Shown here piece by piece: positions 7,948-14,537 of a DNA stretch of 64,000 nucleotides. The stretch is from NCBI GenBank assembly GCA_964410625.1, contig CAYPHY010000002.1:124001-188000 (forward strand), written 5' to 3'. The notes under the pieces were generated by a model that made no database searches, had not been told where the DNA came from, and saw only the letters and a list, made by a program, of their open reading frames with translations. The DNA comes from CAYPHY01 sp964410625 (GTDB taxonomy: Bacteria; Chloroflexota; Anaerolineae; Promineifilales; Promineifilaceae). Each line of letters opens with the position of its first letter. Within the stretch, counting starts at the first letter, position 1. The position numbers and the translations under genes were made by a program.

Positions 7948-10479
7948 TCAGACACGCAAGGTTGCGTTTAGCTGTTGCTCCAGTTGCTTCAAGATACGCT
8001 GCCGCTGGCGGCCGACTTCCTTATCGTTCAGCGTCTTGTCTGGCGCCTGGAATACCAGGTGGTAGGCCAGGCTCTTCTTGCCCGCCGGTAACTGGTCGCC
8101 CTGGTAGACATCGAAGAGGATCACCTCGCGCAACAAACGGCCGCCTGCCTGCTTCAGCGCCGCTTCGACATCGGCCGCCGGAACGGTTGCGTCCACCACC
8201 AACGCCAAATCTTCGCGCACCGGCGGGAAAGGGGACAACGGCTCATAGTCATAGCTCGCCGGGATGTGAGTCAGGATCGCTTCCAGATCGATCTCGGCCG
8301 CCAGCACCGGCTGATCGCGCTCGGTACGAACTTCAAAGCTCCTCGCCACGCGCGGGTGCAACTCGCCCATCACCCCCACCTGCCGCTTGCCCATTAGCAA
8401 CTTCGCCGTGCGGCCGGGGCGATAGGTCGGATGTTGCGCCGCCTCATAGCTGATGTCCACATGCAGCGCGGCAAACAAGCTTTCGAGGGTGCCTTTCAGA
8501 TCGAAAAAATCATAATAGCTGCCAAGCGCAAGACTGTCTGACCAGTTTTCCGGTGCGCGGCGGCCGGTCAGCACCAACCCCAACCGCGTCGGTTCATCTG
8601 GTAATTCCTGGTCTTCGGAAACCAAGAAGACCGGCCCAATCTCATAGATGGCGATCCGCTCCCGGTAACGGCTGTTGGCGGCCGCCACTTCCAGCACCGA
8701 GGAGAGCAGGCTATGGCGCATCACCTGGCGGTCTGGCGCGGGGGCGTTGGTCAGCGTGATATAGGGGCGGTCATCCGGCCGCATATTGGGCAGCAACTTC
8801 GCTTCGCGGGCGGCCGAGGTCAGCCGGTAGGTGATCACCTCCTGCATCCCCAACTGGACGAGCAAGTCGCGCACGCGCTCCTCTCGCTCCAATGAGGGGT
8901 TGCCACGCTGCGGGGGGAGCGAATCAGCGATCAACGTCGAAGGAATCCGGTCATAGTGGTACATGCGGCAGATTTCCTCCACCAGATCATGTTGGCCCTC
9001 AATATCCATCCGGTGATCGGGGACGGTAACGCGCAAATAGTCGCTGTGCCACTCCACCCCAAACTCCAAACGCTCCAGTAGCTCCTCCATATCCTGGCGC
9101 GATATGTCCAGGCCGCTCAGTTGGCGCACATAGTCAGGGGCCAGCGGGACAACCACCGTTTCCGGCGGGTTGGGATAGTAATCTACAATCCCTTGCGCCA
9201 CCGTCCCCCCGGCCAAACGACGCAGCAGTTCGGCCGCGCGTTTGGCCCCCAGCATCGCCTGGCTGGGATGGACGCCACGACTGAAGCGGAATGCCGCCTC
9301 GCTGTGAATCCCCAACATGGTCGAAGTACGGCGGATGTTGATGAAGTTCCAGGCGGCTGCTTCCAGCAACACATTGGTCGTCTCCGCCGTGATCTCGCTA
9401 TTCAAGCCGCCCATCACTCCACCGAGGCTAAGATTGCCCAGTGGGTCGGTGACGAGGATGCTATACGGTTCCAACTCATGCGTTTCGCCGTCCAGCGTGG
9501 TCAGTGTCTCATCCGGCTCCGGCAAGCGGGTGTGGATGTGGATCGGCCCATCACCTGCGTACTCATTCGCTCGCTGGCGTAAGAAGTCATAGTCAAAGGT
9601 GTGGTTGGGCTGGCCGACTTCGAGCATGACATAGTTGCTGACATCCACGACAACGTTGATCGGCCGTTGCCCCGCCAGCCGCAAGCGGTGTTGCATCCAG
9701 TAGGGACTCGGCCGCTGGCTGACGCCCTCAATGATCAACGCCACAAAGCGCGGGTTCAGTTCCGGCTCGTCGGTGGTGATGATGACGCGGCCGTCCACCG
9801 GCGGCCCCTCCATCACGACATCGAAATCAGGGTAGCGCAACGTCTGGCCGGTCAAGGCAGCCAGCTCCCGCGCCACGCCGATCATCGAAGCACAACGGGC
9901 GATGTTGGGGATGATGTCAATCTCCAGGACGTGGTCGCCCAAGACATCCTGCATCGGCGTCCCCACCTGGTAATCGGGCGAGTATTCATCCTTTTGCAGC
10001 AGCATGATCCCTTCGTGATCGTCGCTGATGCCCAGTTCTTTCGCCGAACATAGCATCGCATCGTTGTAAATGCCGCGCAACGCCCGCCCCTTCAGCGTCA
10101 TCTTCTGGTAGCCCGCTTTGTGACCGTCATAGACCACGCCCCCTTCCATCACGAACGGAGAATAGAGGTTCAGCGGTTCCAAATCCCCCTGCTCCAAATA
10201 GGGGAACAGGTTCGGCGCGCCGGTGACGACGGTTTTCAGTTCGGCCGCGCCATAATCTACCGTGGCCAGCACCAGCCGGTCGGCGTTAGGATGCTGCTCC
10301 ACCTTCAGCAAACGGGCCAGGACGATCTTCTCCCGGTCCCAGACCAAATCCGCACCGGGGAGGCCGATTGTCTCAATCGTCTTCACCTCCAACCCGGCGT
10401 TGGTCAGCAGTTCGGCCGTTTCTTCGGCCGACTGCACAATATCCACATACTCTCGCAACCACGACAACGGTACACGCAT
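7948..10479 (-). CDS. pheT: Phenylalanine-tRNA ligase beta subunit
   Basis: Beta subunit of the (alpha-beta)2 enzyme that charges tRNA-Phe. At 843 residues it has the usual length. Domains in order are: the N-terminal MRVPLSWLREYVDI, a tRNA-binding EMAP-like domain (about 40-150, with HPNADRLVLATVDYG), the B3/B4 editing region (about 210-380), the B5 domain (about 400-480), a core catalytic-like module, and a C-terminal ferredoxin-fold anticodon-binding domain (about 750-843, beginning near PFPPVREDLALVVD). It follows pheS by 124 bp, the gap filled by a palindromic repeat. Expression is probably controlled with pheS by the attenuator upstream. Confidence 0.97.
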   Translation of the reverse strand: MRVPLSWLREYVDIVQSAEETAELLTNAGLEVKTIETIGLPGADLVWDREKIVLARLLKVEQHPNADRLVLATVDYGAAELKTVVTGAPNLFPYLEQGDLEPLNLYSPFVMEGGVVYDGHKAGYQKMTLKGRALRGIYNDAMLCSAKELGISDDHEGIMLLQKDEYSPDYQVGTPMQDVLGDHVLEIDIIPNIARCASMIGVARELAALTGQTLRYPDFDVVMEGPPVDGRVIITTDEPELNPRFVALIIEGVSQRPSPYWMQHRLRLAGQRPINVVVDVSNYVMLEVGQPNHTFDYDFLRQRANEYAGDGPIHIHTRLPEPDETLTTLDGETHELEPYSILVTDPLGNLSLGGVMGGLNSEITAETTNVLLEAAAWNFINIRRTSTMLGIHSEAAFRFSRGVHPSQAMLGAKRAAELLRRLAGGTVAQGIVDYYPNPPETVVVPLAPDYVRQLSGLDISRQDMEELLERLEFGVEWHSDYLRVTVPDHRMDIEGQHDLVEEICRMYHYDRIPSTLIADSLPPQRGNPSLEREERVRDLLVQLGMQEVITYRLTSAAREAKLLPNMRPDDRPYITLTNAPAPDRQVMRHSLLSSVLEVAAANSRYRERIAIYEIGPVFLVSEDQELPDEPTRLGLVLTGRRAPENWSDSLALGSYYDFFDLKGTLESLFAALHVDISYEAAQHPTYRPGRTAKLLMGKRQVGVMGELHPRVARSFEVRTERDQPVLAAEIDLEAILTHIPASYDYEPLSPFPPVREDLALVVDATVPAADVEAALKQAGGRLLREVILFDVYQGDQLPAGKKSLAYHLVFQAPDKTLNDKEVGRQRQRILKQLEQQLNATLRV

Positions 10480-10495
10480 AATAAGACCCTATAGG

Positions 10496-10597
10496 ACGCA
10501 GATTTACGCAGATGGGCAATAAGAATTGCCCACAGATTTTCGCAGATACAAAGAAAAAATCAGCGTCAATCTGCGAAGCATCCGCGTAAATCTGCGT
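10496..10597. repeat. Intergenic palindromic repeat (ACGCAGATTTACGC type)
   Basis: ACGCAGATTTACGC (10496-10509) is exactly complementary to 10584-10597, with reiterated GCAGAT/ATCTGCG words between. It fills the pheS-pheT gap. A related element lies at 40071-40200. Confidence 0.8.
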
Positions 10598-10603
10598 AAC
10601 TCT

Positions 10604-11629
10604 TTAGAACTGTTCTAAGAAGCGCAAATCATTGCCCCAGAAGAGGCGAATGTCATCCATTCCATACTTCAACATCGCGATACGCTCCGGCCCCATGCCA
10701 AAGGCAAAGCCGAAGAAGCGCTGCGGGTCATAGCCGCCATTCCGCAAGACCGTGGGATGCACCATCCCACACCCCAAAATCTCCAGCCAGCCGGTATACT
10801 TGCACAAAGCGCAACCCTCGCCCGCACATTGGAAACAACTAATGTCCATCTCCGCGCTTGGCTCGGTGAAGGGGAAGTAGCTGGCGCGGAAGCGCGTCTC
10901 GCGCTCCGCCCCAAACAGCCGCCGCGCAAACTCAGTCAGCGTCCCTTTCAGGTCGGCAAAGGTGATGTTTTCACCTACTGCCAGCCCTTCTACCTGGGTA
11001 AACTGAATTTCGCTGCGTGCCGTCACCTGCTCATTGCGGTAACACATCCCCGGCAAGATGACCCGAATCGGGTCAGGGCAATACTCCTGCATCGCTCGAA
11101 TTTGCCCGCCGCTGGTGTGGGTGCGCAGAATCACCCCTTCTTGGTTAGTGAAGAAGCTGTCCTGCATCTCCCGTGCCGGATGGTGGGGCGGGAAGTTGAG
11201 TAACTCGAAGTTCACCAGATCGGTTTCCACGTCGCGGCTACGGTACACCTGGAAGCCCATATCGCCAAAGATGCGGTAAATATCGCGCAGGGTTTGGGTG
11301 ATGATGTGCAACCGGCCGCGCAACACCGGCCGTCCCGGCAAAGTCACATCCAACGTCCCCGCCGCGATTTGCGCATCCAAGTCGGCCGCTTGCAACGCCG
11401 TCAAACGCTCCTTATAAGCCGACTCCAACGCCTGCTTGATCTCATTCAGCCGCTTGCCAAAGGACGGCCGATCCTCGGCCGCCAGTTGCCCCAACTGCCG
11501 CGACTGCAAATAAATCGTCCCGCGCTTGCCCAGCGTATCTCGATACCACCCCTCCAACGCCGCGAGATCAGTGGTATCGGCCAGCCGTTCGGCCGCTTCT
11601 TGATAGAGTGCTTCTAGTTGGTCTAACAT
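10604..11629 (-). CDS. pheS: Phenylalanine-tRNA ligase alpha subunit
   Basis: Catalytic subunit of the class II synthetase, 341 residues. An N-terminal coiled-coil (about 1-90) binds tRNA. Class II motif 2 appears in PGMCYRNE and QFTQVEGL, and motif 3 in the C-terminal FGFAFGMGPERIAMLKYG. A four-Cys cluster C-x2-C-x4-C-x2-C (CFQCAGEGCALC, about residues 267-278) precedes TGWLEILG and probably binds zinc, as in a subset of PheS proteins. The start ATG has GGAG 9 nt upstream, and that GGAG lies in the palindromic repeat between the attenuator and pheS. Confidence 0.97.
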   Translation of the reverse strand: MLDQLEALYQEAAERLADTTDLAALEGWYRDTLGKRGTIYLQSRQLGQLAAEDRPSFGKRLNEIKQALESAYKERLTALQAADLDAQIAAGTLDVTLPGRPVLRGRLHIITQTLRDIYRIFGDMGFQVYRSRDVETDLVNFELLNFPPHHPAREMQDSFFTNQEGVILRTHTSGGQIRAMQEYCPDPIRVILPGMCYRNEQVTARSEIQFTQVEGLAVGENITFADLKGTLTEFARRLFGAERETRFRASYFPFTEPSAEMDISCFQCAGEGCALCKYTGWLEILGCGMVHPTVLRNGGYDPQRFFGFAFGMGPERIAMLKYGMDDIRLFWGNDLRFLEQF

Positions 11630-11635
11630 ATCTCA

Positions 11636-11706
11636 AATCTCCAGTCTCCCAATCTCCCAGTCTCATAGTCTCTGAGATTAGGAGACTGGGAGACTAAGAG
11701 ATTGGA
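11636..11706. repeat. Intergenic palindromic repeat (CTCCCAGTCTC type)
   Basis: Reiterated CTCCCAATCTC/CTCCCAGTCTC words on one side and GAGACTGGGAG on the other (11654-11664 pairs with 11682-11692). It lies between the attenuator and pheS and appears to supply the pheS Shine-Dalgarno GGAG. Confidence 0.8.
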
Positions 11707-11716
11707 ACTGTACCAA

Positions 11717-11749
11717 CAAAAAAGACGCGGTTGTCACGCCGCGTCTTTT
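11717..11749 (-). terminator. Intrinsic terminator in the pheST leader (attenuator)
   Basis: On the minus strand AAAAGACGCGG (11749-11739) pairs exactly with CCGCGTCTTTT (11730-11720) around an 8-nt loop and runs into Ts. It lies 24 nt after the leader-peptide stop and about 90 nt before pheS, so it would end transcription before the structural genes unless prevented. Confidence 0.88.
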
Positions 11750-11772
11750 GGATTTCGTTATTCGTCTACACT

Positions 11773-11874
11773 TTACGCAGAACGAAACGCCTCCGGCCCA
11801 ACGGCGTCGGATGTGGGTTTAGTCTCAAACGTAAAGCTAAAAAAGAAAGGGGTCAAACCCATACCTTTCATCAT
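11773..11874 (-). CDS. pheL: Phe-rich leader peptide of the pheST operon
   Basis: The 33-codon frame starts ATGATG at 11874 and ends TAA at 11773. The peptide contains PFFFSFTF at residues 9-16: five Phe codons within seven positions (11847-11827). It is followed by the terminator and pheS-pheT. There is no Shine-Dalgarno at normal distance, but a consensus promoter places the predicted transcript start at the ATG itself. This is the layout of E. coli pheST attenuation: scarcity of charged tRNA-Phe stalls the ribosome and blocks the terminator. A segment ACGCCG (11807-11802) in the peptide gene can pair with CGGCGT (11741-11736) in the terminator, as an antiterminator would. Translation is inferred, not shown. 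Confidence 0.78.
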   Translation of the reverse strand: MMKGMGLTPFFFSFTFETKPTSDAVGPEAFRSA

Positions 11875-11880
11875 GGCGAA

Positions 11881-11909
11881 ATCGTAGCACTTCCCCCTAT
11901 GATTGTCAA
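11881..11909 (-). promoter_or_regulatory. Promoter of the pheL-pheS-pheT operon
   Basis: Perfect -35 TTGACA (11909-11904), a 17-bp spacer and -10 TACGAT (11886-11881). The -10 ends 6 nt before the leader-peptide ATG, predicting a leaderless message. Confidence 0.75.
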
Positions 11910-11987
11910 GAAAACAAGGCGTAAAAGGAAACAGTGAAAAGCTGTAACACAAGTAAACAACCTGCAGGCCAATCCCTGTAATAGGGT

Positions 11988-12016
11988 TTGACGGTATGAG
12001 CGTCTCGCGCTAATAT
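11988..12016 (+). promoter_or_regulatory. Promoter of higBA
   Basis: TTGACG (11988-11993), a 17-bp spacer and TAATAT (12011-12016). The -10 ends 7 nt before the GTG start at 12024, predicting a leaderless toxin message. The 11875-12023 interval otherwise holds only this promoter and the divergent pheL promoter. Confidence 0.78.
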
Positions 12017-12023
12017 CTTGACT

Positions 12024-12305
12024 GTGATCAGGTCTTTCAAAGACAAAGAAGCCGAGCGCATATTTCAACGCCGTTTTTCGCGCAAGTTGCCGCAAGACAT
12101 TCAGCGAGCAGCATTAAGGCGGTTAACCTACCTTCACGCCGCCAAAGAATTGAAGGATTTACGGACACCGCCATCTAATCACCTAGAGAAACTCAGTGGC
12201 GACCGGCGAGGACAACACAGCATTCGCATCAATGACCAATGGCGTATCTGCTTCGAATGGCTCGATAACGACGCGTACCATGTTGAAATTGTAGATTATC
12301 ATTAG
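12024..12305 (+). CDS. higB: HigB/RelE-type mRNA interferase toxin
   Basis: Small basic toxin of the RelE superfamily, 93 residues from GTG 12024. In this family it is a ribosome-dependent ribonuclease neutralised by the downstream antitoxin. Family marks are the N-terminal MIRSFKDKEAERIF (HigB proteins start M-I-x-S-F), LKDLRTPPSNHLEKLSGDRRGQ in the middle, and the C-terminal IRINDQWRICFEWLDNDAYHVEIVDYH. A TTG at 12018 is also in frame, but GTG gives the family-typical N-terminus and coincides with the predicted transcription start. The antitoxin gene follows after 11 nt. Confidence 0.9.
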   Translation: MIRSFKDKEAERIFQRRFSRKLPQDIQRAALRRLTYLHAAKELKDLRTPPSNHLEKLSGDRRGQHSIRINDQWRICFEWLDNDAYHVEIVDYH

Positions 12306-12316
12306 CGAGAGATCAG

Positions 12317-12616
12317 ATGAACAGTTCCAAAATGCCCCCCGTACATCCTGGCGAAATCCTGTTAGAAGATTTCATGAAGCCGCTACAACTCAGTCAATAC
12401 CGCCTTGCCAAAGCGATCAACGTCTACCCTCGTCGCATCAACGAAATCGTCCACGGCAAACGAGCAATCACGGCCGATACTGCGCTTCGCCTGGCACGCT
12501 TCTTCGGCACCTCGGCCGAAGTCTGGATGAACCTCCAATCCCACTACGACCTCGAACTGGCCCGCGACAACCTTGAAGCGCAAATCAACACCGAAATCCA
12601 ACCCCTTAAGCACTAA
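12317..12616 (+). CDS. higA: HigA-type antitoxin (XRE family)
   Basis: DNA-binding antitoxin, 99 residues, partner of HigB. The N-terminus MPPVHPGEILLEDFMKPLQL is the VapI/HigA signature. The helix-turn-helix runs LSQYRLAKAINVYPRRINEIVHGKRAITADTALRLARFF, ending in the family's GTSAEVWMNLQSHYDLELA. GAGAGA before the ATG is a plausible ribosome binding site. Toxin-first order is normal for higBA. The stop codon overlaps the stop of the convergent SDR/MaoC gene by 4 nt (12613-12616), so there is no room for a terminator between them. Confidence 0.93.
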   Translation: MNSSKMPPVHPGEILLEDFMKPLQLSQYRLAKAINVYPRRINEIVHGKRAITADTALRLARFFGTSAEVWMNLQSHYDLELARDNLEAQINTEIQPLKH

Positions 12617-14439
12617 TGAAGCACCACGGCCGCATTCGACAACACCACCTCATCCCGTTCCGCCACCTTACATTGCAAAACAACCAACTCTCCTCCGCCC
12701 CCCTGCTCCTCTGCCCCTCCGCTTTCCTTCCACATTTCAGTCACAATTGTTTCGCCAGGGAAAACATGCTTGGCAAACCGCGCCTTCATGCTGCGGAAAC
12801 GCGCCGGATCATTCCCGGCAAAGTGCTTCAACACCGCGCGGGCGGCAAAGCCAAAGGTACAAAGACCGTGGAGGATCGGCCGATCAAAGCCACCCACGGC
12901 CGCCATCGCCGGGTCGGCGTGCAGCGGGTTGCGGTCGCCGGAAGTGAGGCGGTAGAGCAACGCCTGGTTCTCCGTTGTCTTGTCATGGTGGACGACATCG
13001 GGCGGCCGCGCCGGAGGCACATAGACGTTGCTCGACGGCCCGCGTTCGCCGCCAAAGCCACCGATGCCGCGAATGAACAACGACACCTGGTTATAGGCCA
13101 CTTCTTCTCCCTGATCATCCACGCTATGGACATCGAGCAGCACCAGCGCCCCGGAACCTTTGTCATAGATGTGGGCGATCTTGGCGCGGTTGGTGATCGT
13201 CGCGCTGACCGGCAACGGCCGCTTCACCTCCACATACTGCTCGCCATGGAGCAACATCATCGGGTTAAACCTCAGCCCCGGAACGCCGATGATCTGGTGC
13301 GTCACGGCAAAGGGAAAGGTGACGGCAAAGGTCGGCAGCACCTTCTGCCCGCCCTGGCTCAACTCATAAACAAAGGGTAGCTCGCGCTCGTCCAGCGGAT
13401 CGGCCGCCGCCCCCACCGACAGCGCGTAGAGGCTGGCATCTCGCTCGGTATAGACGACATCCTTTGGCTCAAACTCATAGGCAAGGGCTTTTTCTACATC
13501 AACGGCCGTGTTCCCTGCCGCCTTCGTCTCCGCCGGTTGCGCCGTCTTCAAATTCTCCATGATCGGCCCAAAGGCGTCGGTGATCGCCGTCGGATAGAGG
13601 GGATCGCTAAAGTCCTGGATCGTCGCCCACTGCTCGGCGATACCTTCTGGGGTAAATGGCCGGTTGAGGGGAAAAACCGCCCCCTTGCTCCGTTGCCAGC
13701 GCAGGCGCGACACCCAACCCGCCCCCAGTTCAAACACCTGCCCGGTCACCTCACAACTTTCATGGCACAGATAAGCCACCAGCGGCGCGACGTAATCAGG
13801 CTTGAGCGCGGCCACCAGTTCCGGCGGCAAAATGCTCTCCGTCATCCGCGAACCGGCGACCGGCGCAATGGCGTTAACGTGGACATTGCGCGATTTACCT
13901 TCGGCCGCCAACACATTCGCCAGCCCCAACATCCCCAGCTTCGCGCTACCATAATTCGCCTGCCCAAAATTGCCATAGATGCCGGAGGCGGAGGAAGTCA
14001 TCACCACACGGCCGTACTGCTGATCGCGTAAAAAGGGCCAGGCAGCATGGGTGACGCGAAACGCGCCATAGAGATGGACGCGATAGACGCGCTCCCAATC
14101 GGCGGGGGACATCTTGTGGAAGCTGACGTCGCGTAAGATACCGGCGTTGTTGATCACAATGTCCACACGGCCGAAATGGTCCATCGCCGCCTCCACAATC
14201 AGCGCACCCTCTTCGACAGAGTCGTAGTTGGCAATCGCTTCCCCGCCGGCGGCCTTGATTTCGGCCACCACTTCATCGGCCGGGGCAGTGCTGGAACCGT
14301 CGCCGTGCATACTGCCACCAAGGTCATTGACCAGCACCCGTGCCCCGCGCGAGGCCAGCAACAGCGCATAGGCGCGGCCCAAACCGCCGCCCGCGCCGGT
14401 TATAATGGCAACACGGCCGTCGTATCTTAACTCACTCAT
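12613..14439 (-). CDS. Multifunctional beta-oxidation-type enzyme: SDR dehydrogenase fused to MaoC-like enoyl-CoA hydratase 2
   Basis: A 608-residue fusion resembling eukaryotic peroxisomal MFE-2 without its sterol-carrier domain. The N-terminal short-chain dehydrogenase (about 1-250) has TGAGGGLG (14-21), NNAG (97-100) and catalytic Ser150-Tyr163-Lys167 in SSASG...YGSAK. The C-terminal double hot-dog hydratase (about 315-608) has the signature SGDRNPLHADP (Asp502, His507) and ILHGL. Expected reactions are hydration of trans-2-enoyl-CoA and oxidation of 3-hydroxyacyl-CoA; substrate length is unknown. GGAG upstream supports the start. A Gly/Glu-rich loop WKESGGAEEQGGGGEL (about 570-585) looks like an inserted intergenic-repeat fragment. 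Confidence 0.9.
   Translation of the reverse strand: MSELRYDGRVAIITGAGGGLGRAYALLLASRGARVLVNDLGGSMHGDGSSTAPADEVVAEIKAAGGEAIANYDSVEEGALIVEAAMDHFGRVDIVINNAGILRDVSFHKMSPADWERVYRVHLYGAFRVTHAAWPFLRDQQYGRVVMTSSASGIYGNFGQANYGSAKLGMLGLANVLAAEGKSRNVHVNAIAPVAGSRMTESILPPELVAALKPDYVAPLVAYLCHESCEVTGQVFELGAGWVSRLRWQRSKGAVFPLNRPFTPEGIAEQWATIQDFSDPLYPTAITDAFGPIMENLKTAQPAETKAAGNTAVDVEKALAYEFEPKDVVYTERDASLYALSVGAAADPLDERELPFVYELSQGGQKVLPTFAVTFPFAVTHQIIGVPGLRFNPMMLLHGEQYVEVKRPLPVSATITNRAKIAHIYDKGSGALVLLDVHSVDDQGEEVAYNQVSLFIRGIGGFGGERGPSSNVYVPPARPPDVVHHDKTTENQALLYRLTSGDRNPLHADPAMAAVGGFDRPILHGLCTFGFAARAVLKHFAGNDPARFRSMKARFAKHVFPGETIVTEMWKESGGAEEQGGGGELVVLQCKVAERDEVVLSNAAVVLH
12688..12722. repeat. Repeat-like insert inside the SDR/MaoC gene
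   Basis: On the minus strand this stretch is built from GCGGAGG, GGGGCAGAGGAGCAG and GGCGGAGGAG words. The same words make up the intergenic element at 30508-30522 and the insert at 27226-27378. It encodes the low-complexity loop SGGAEEQGGGGEL in frame. Confidence 0.5.
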
Positions 14440-14455
14440 TTTTTCTCCGAAAAAG

Positions 14456-14537
14456 GTGGCAAGTGGCTAGTGGTTAGTGACGAGAGGTTGGTAAATGCGG
14501 TTACTAGCCACTCGTCACTCGCCACTAACCACTAATT
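14456..14537. repeat. Intergenic palindromic repeat (AGTGGTTAGTGGC type)
   Basis: GTGGCTAGTGGTTAGTGACGAG on the left and CTCGTCACTCGCCACTAACC on the right can fold together imperfectly; the inner 8-9 bp are perfect. The right end supplies the last codons and stop of the LPDTG protein gene. The same word family recurs at 37457-37532. Confidence 0.75.

Noticed and set aside
11827..11865. Weak terminator (AAAGG...CCCTTT followed by Ts) instead of a leader peptide
   Set aside because: The stem is weak and bulged, while the T-rich stretch reads as Phe codons in an open frame with a promoter and a strong terminator downstream; the peptide explanation fits better.
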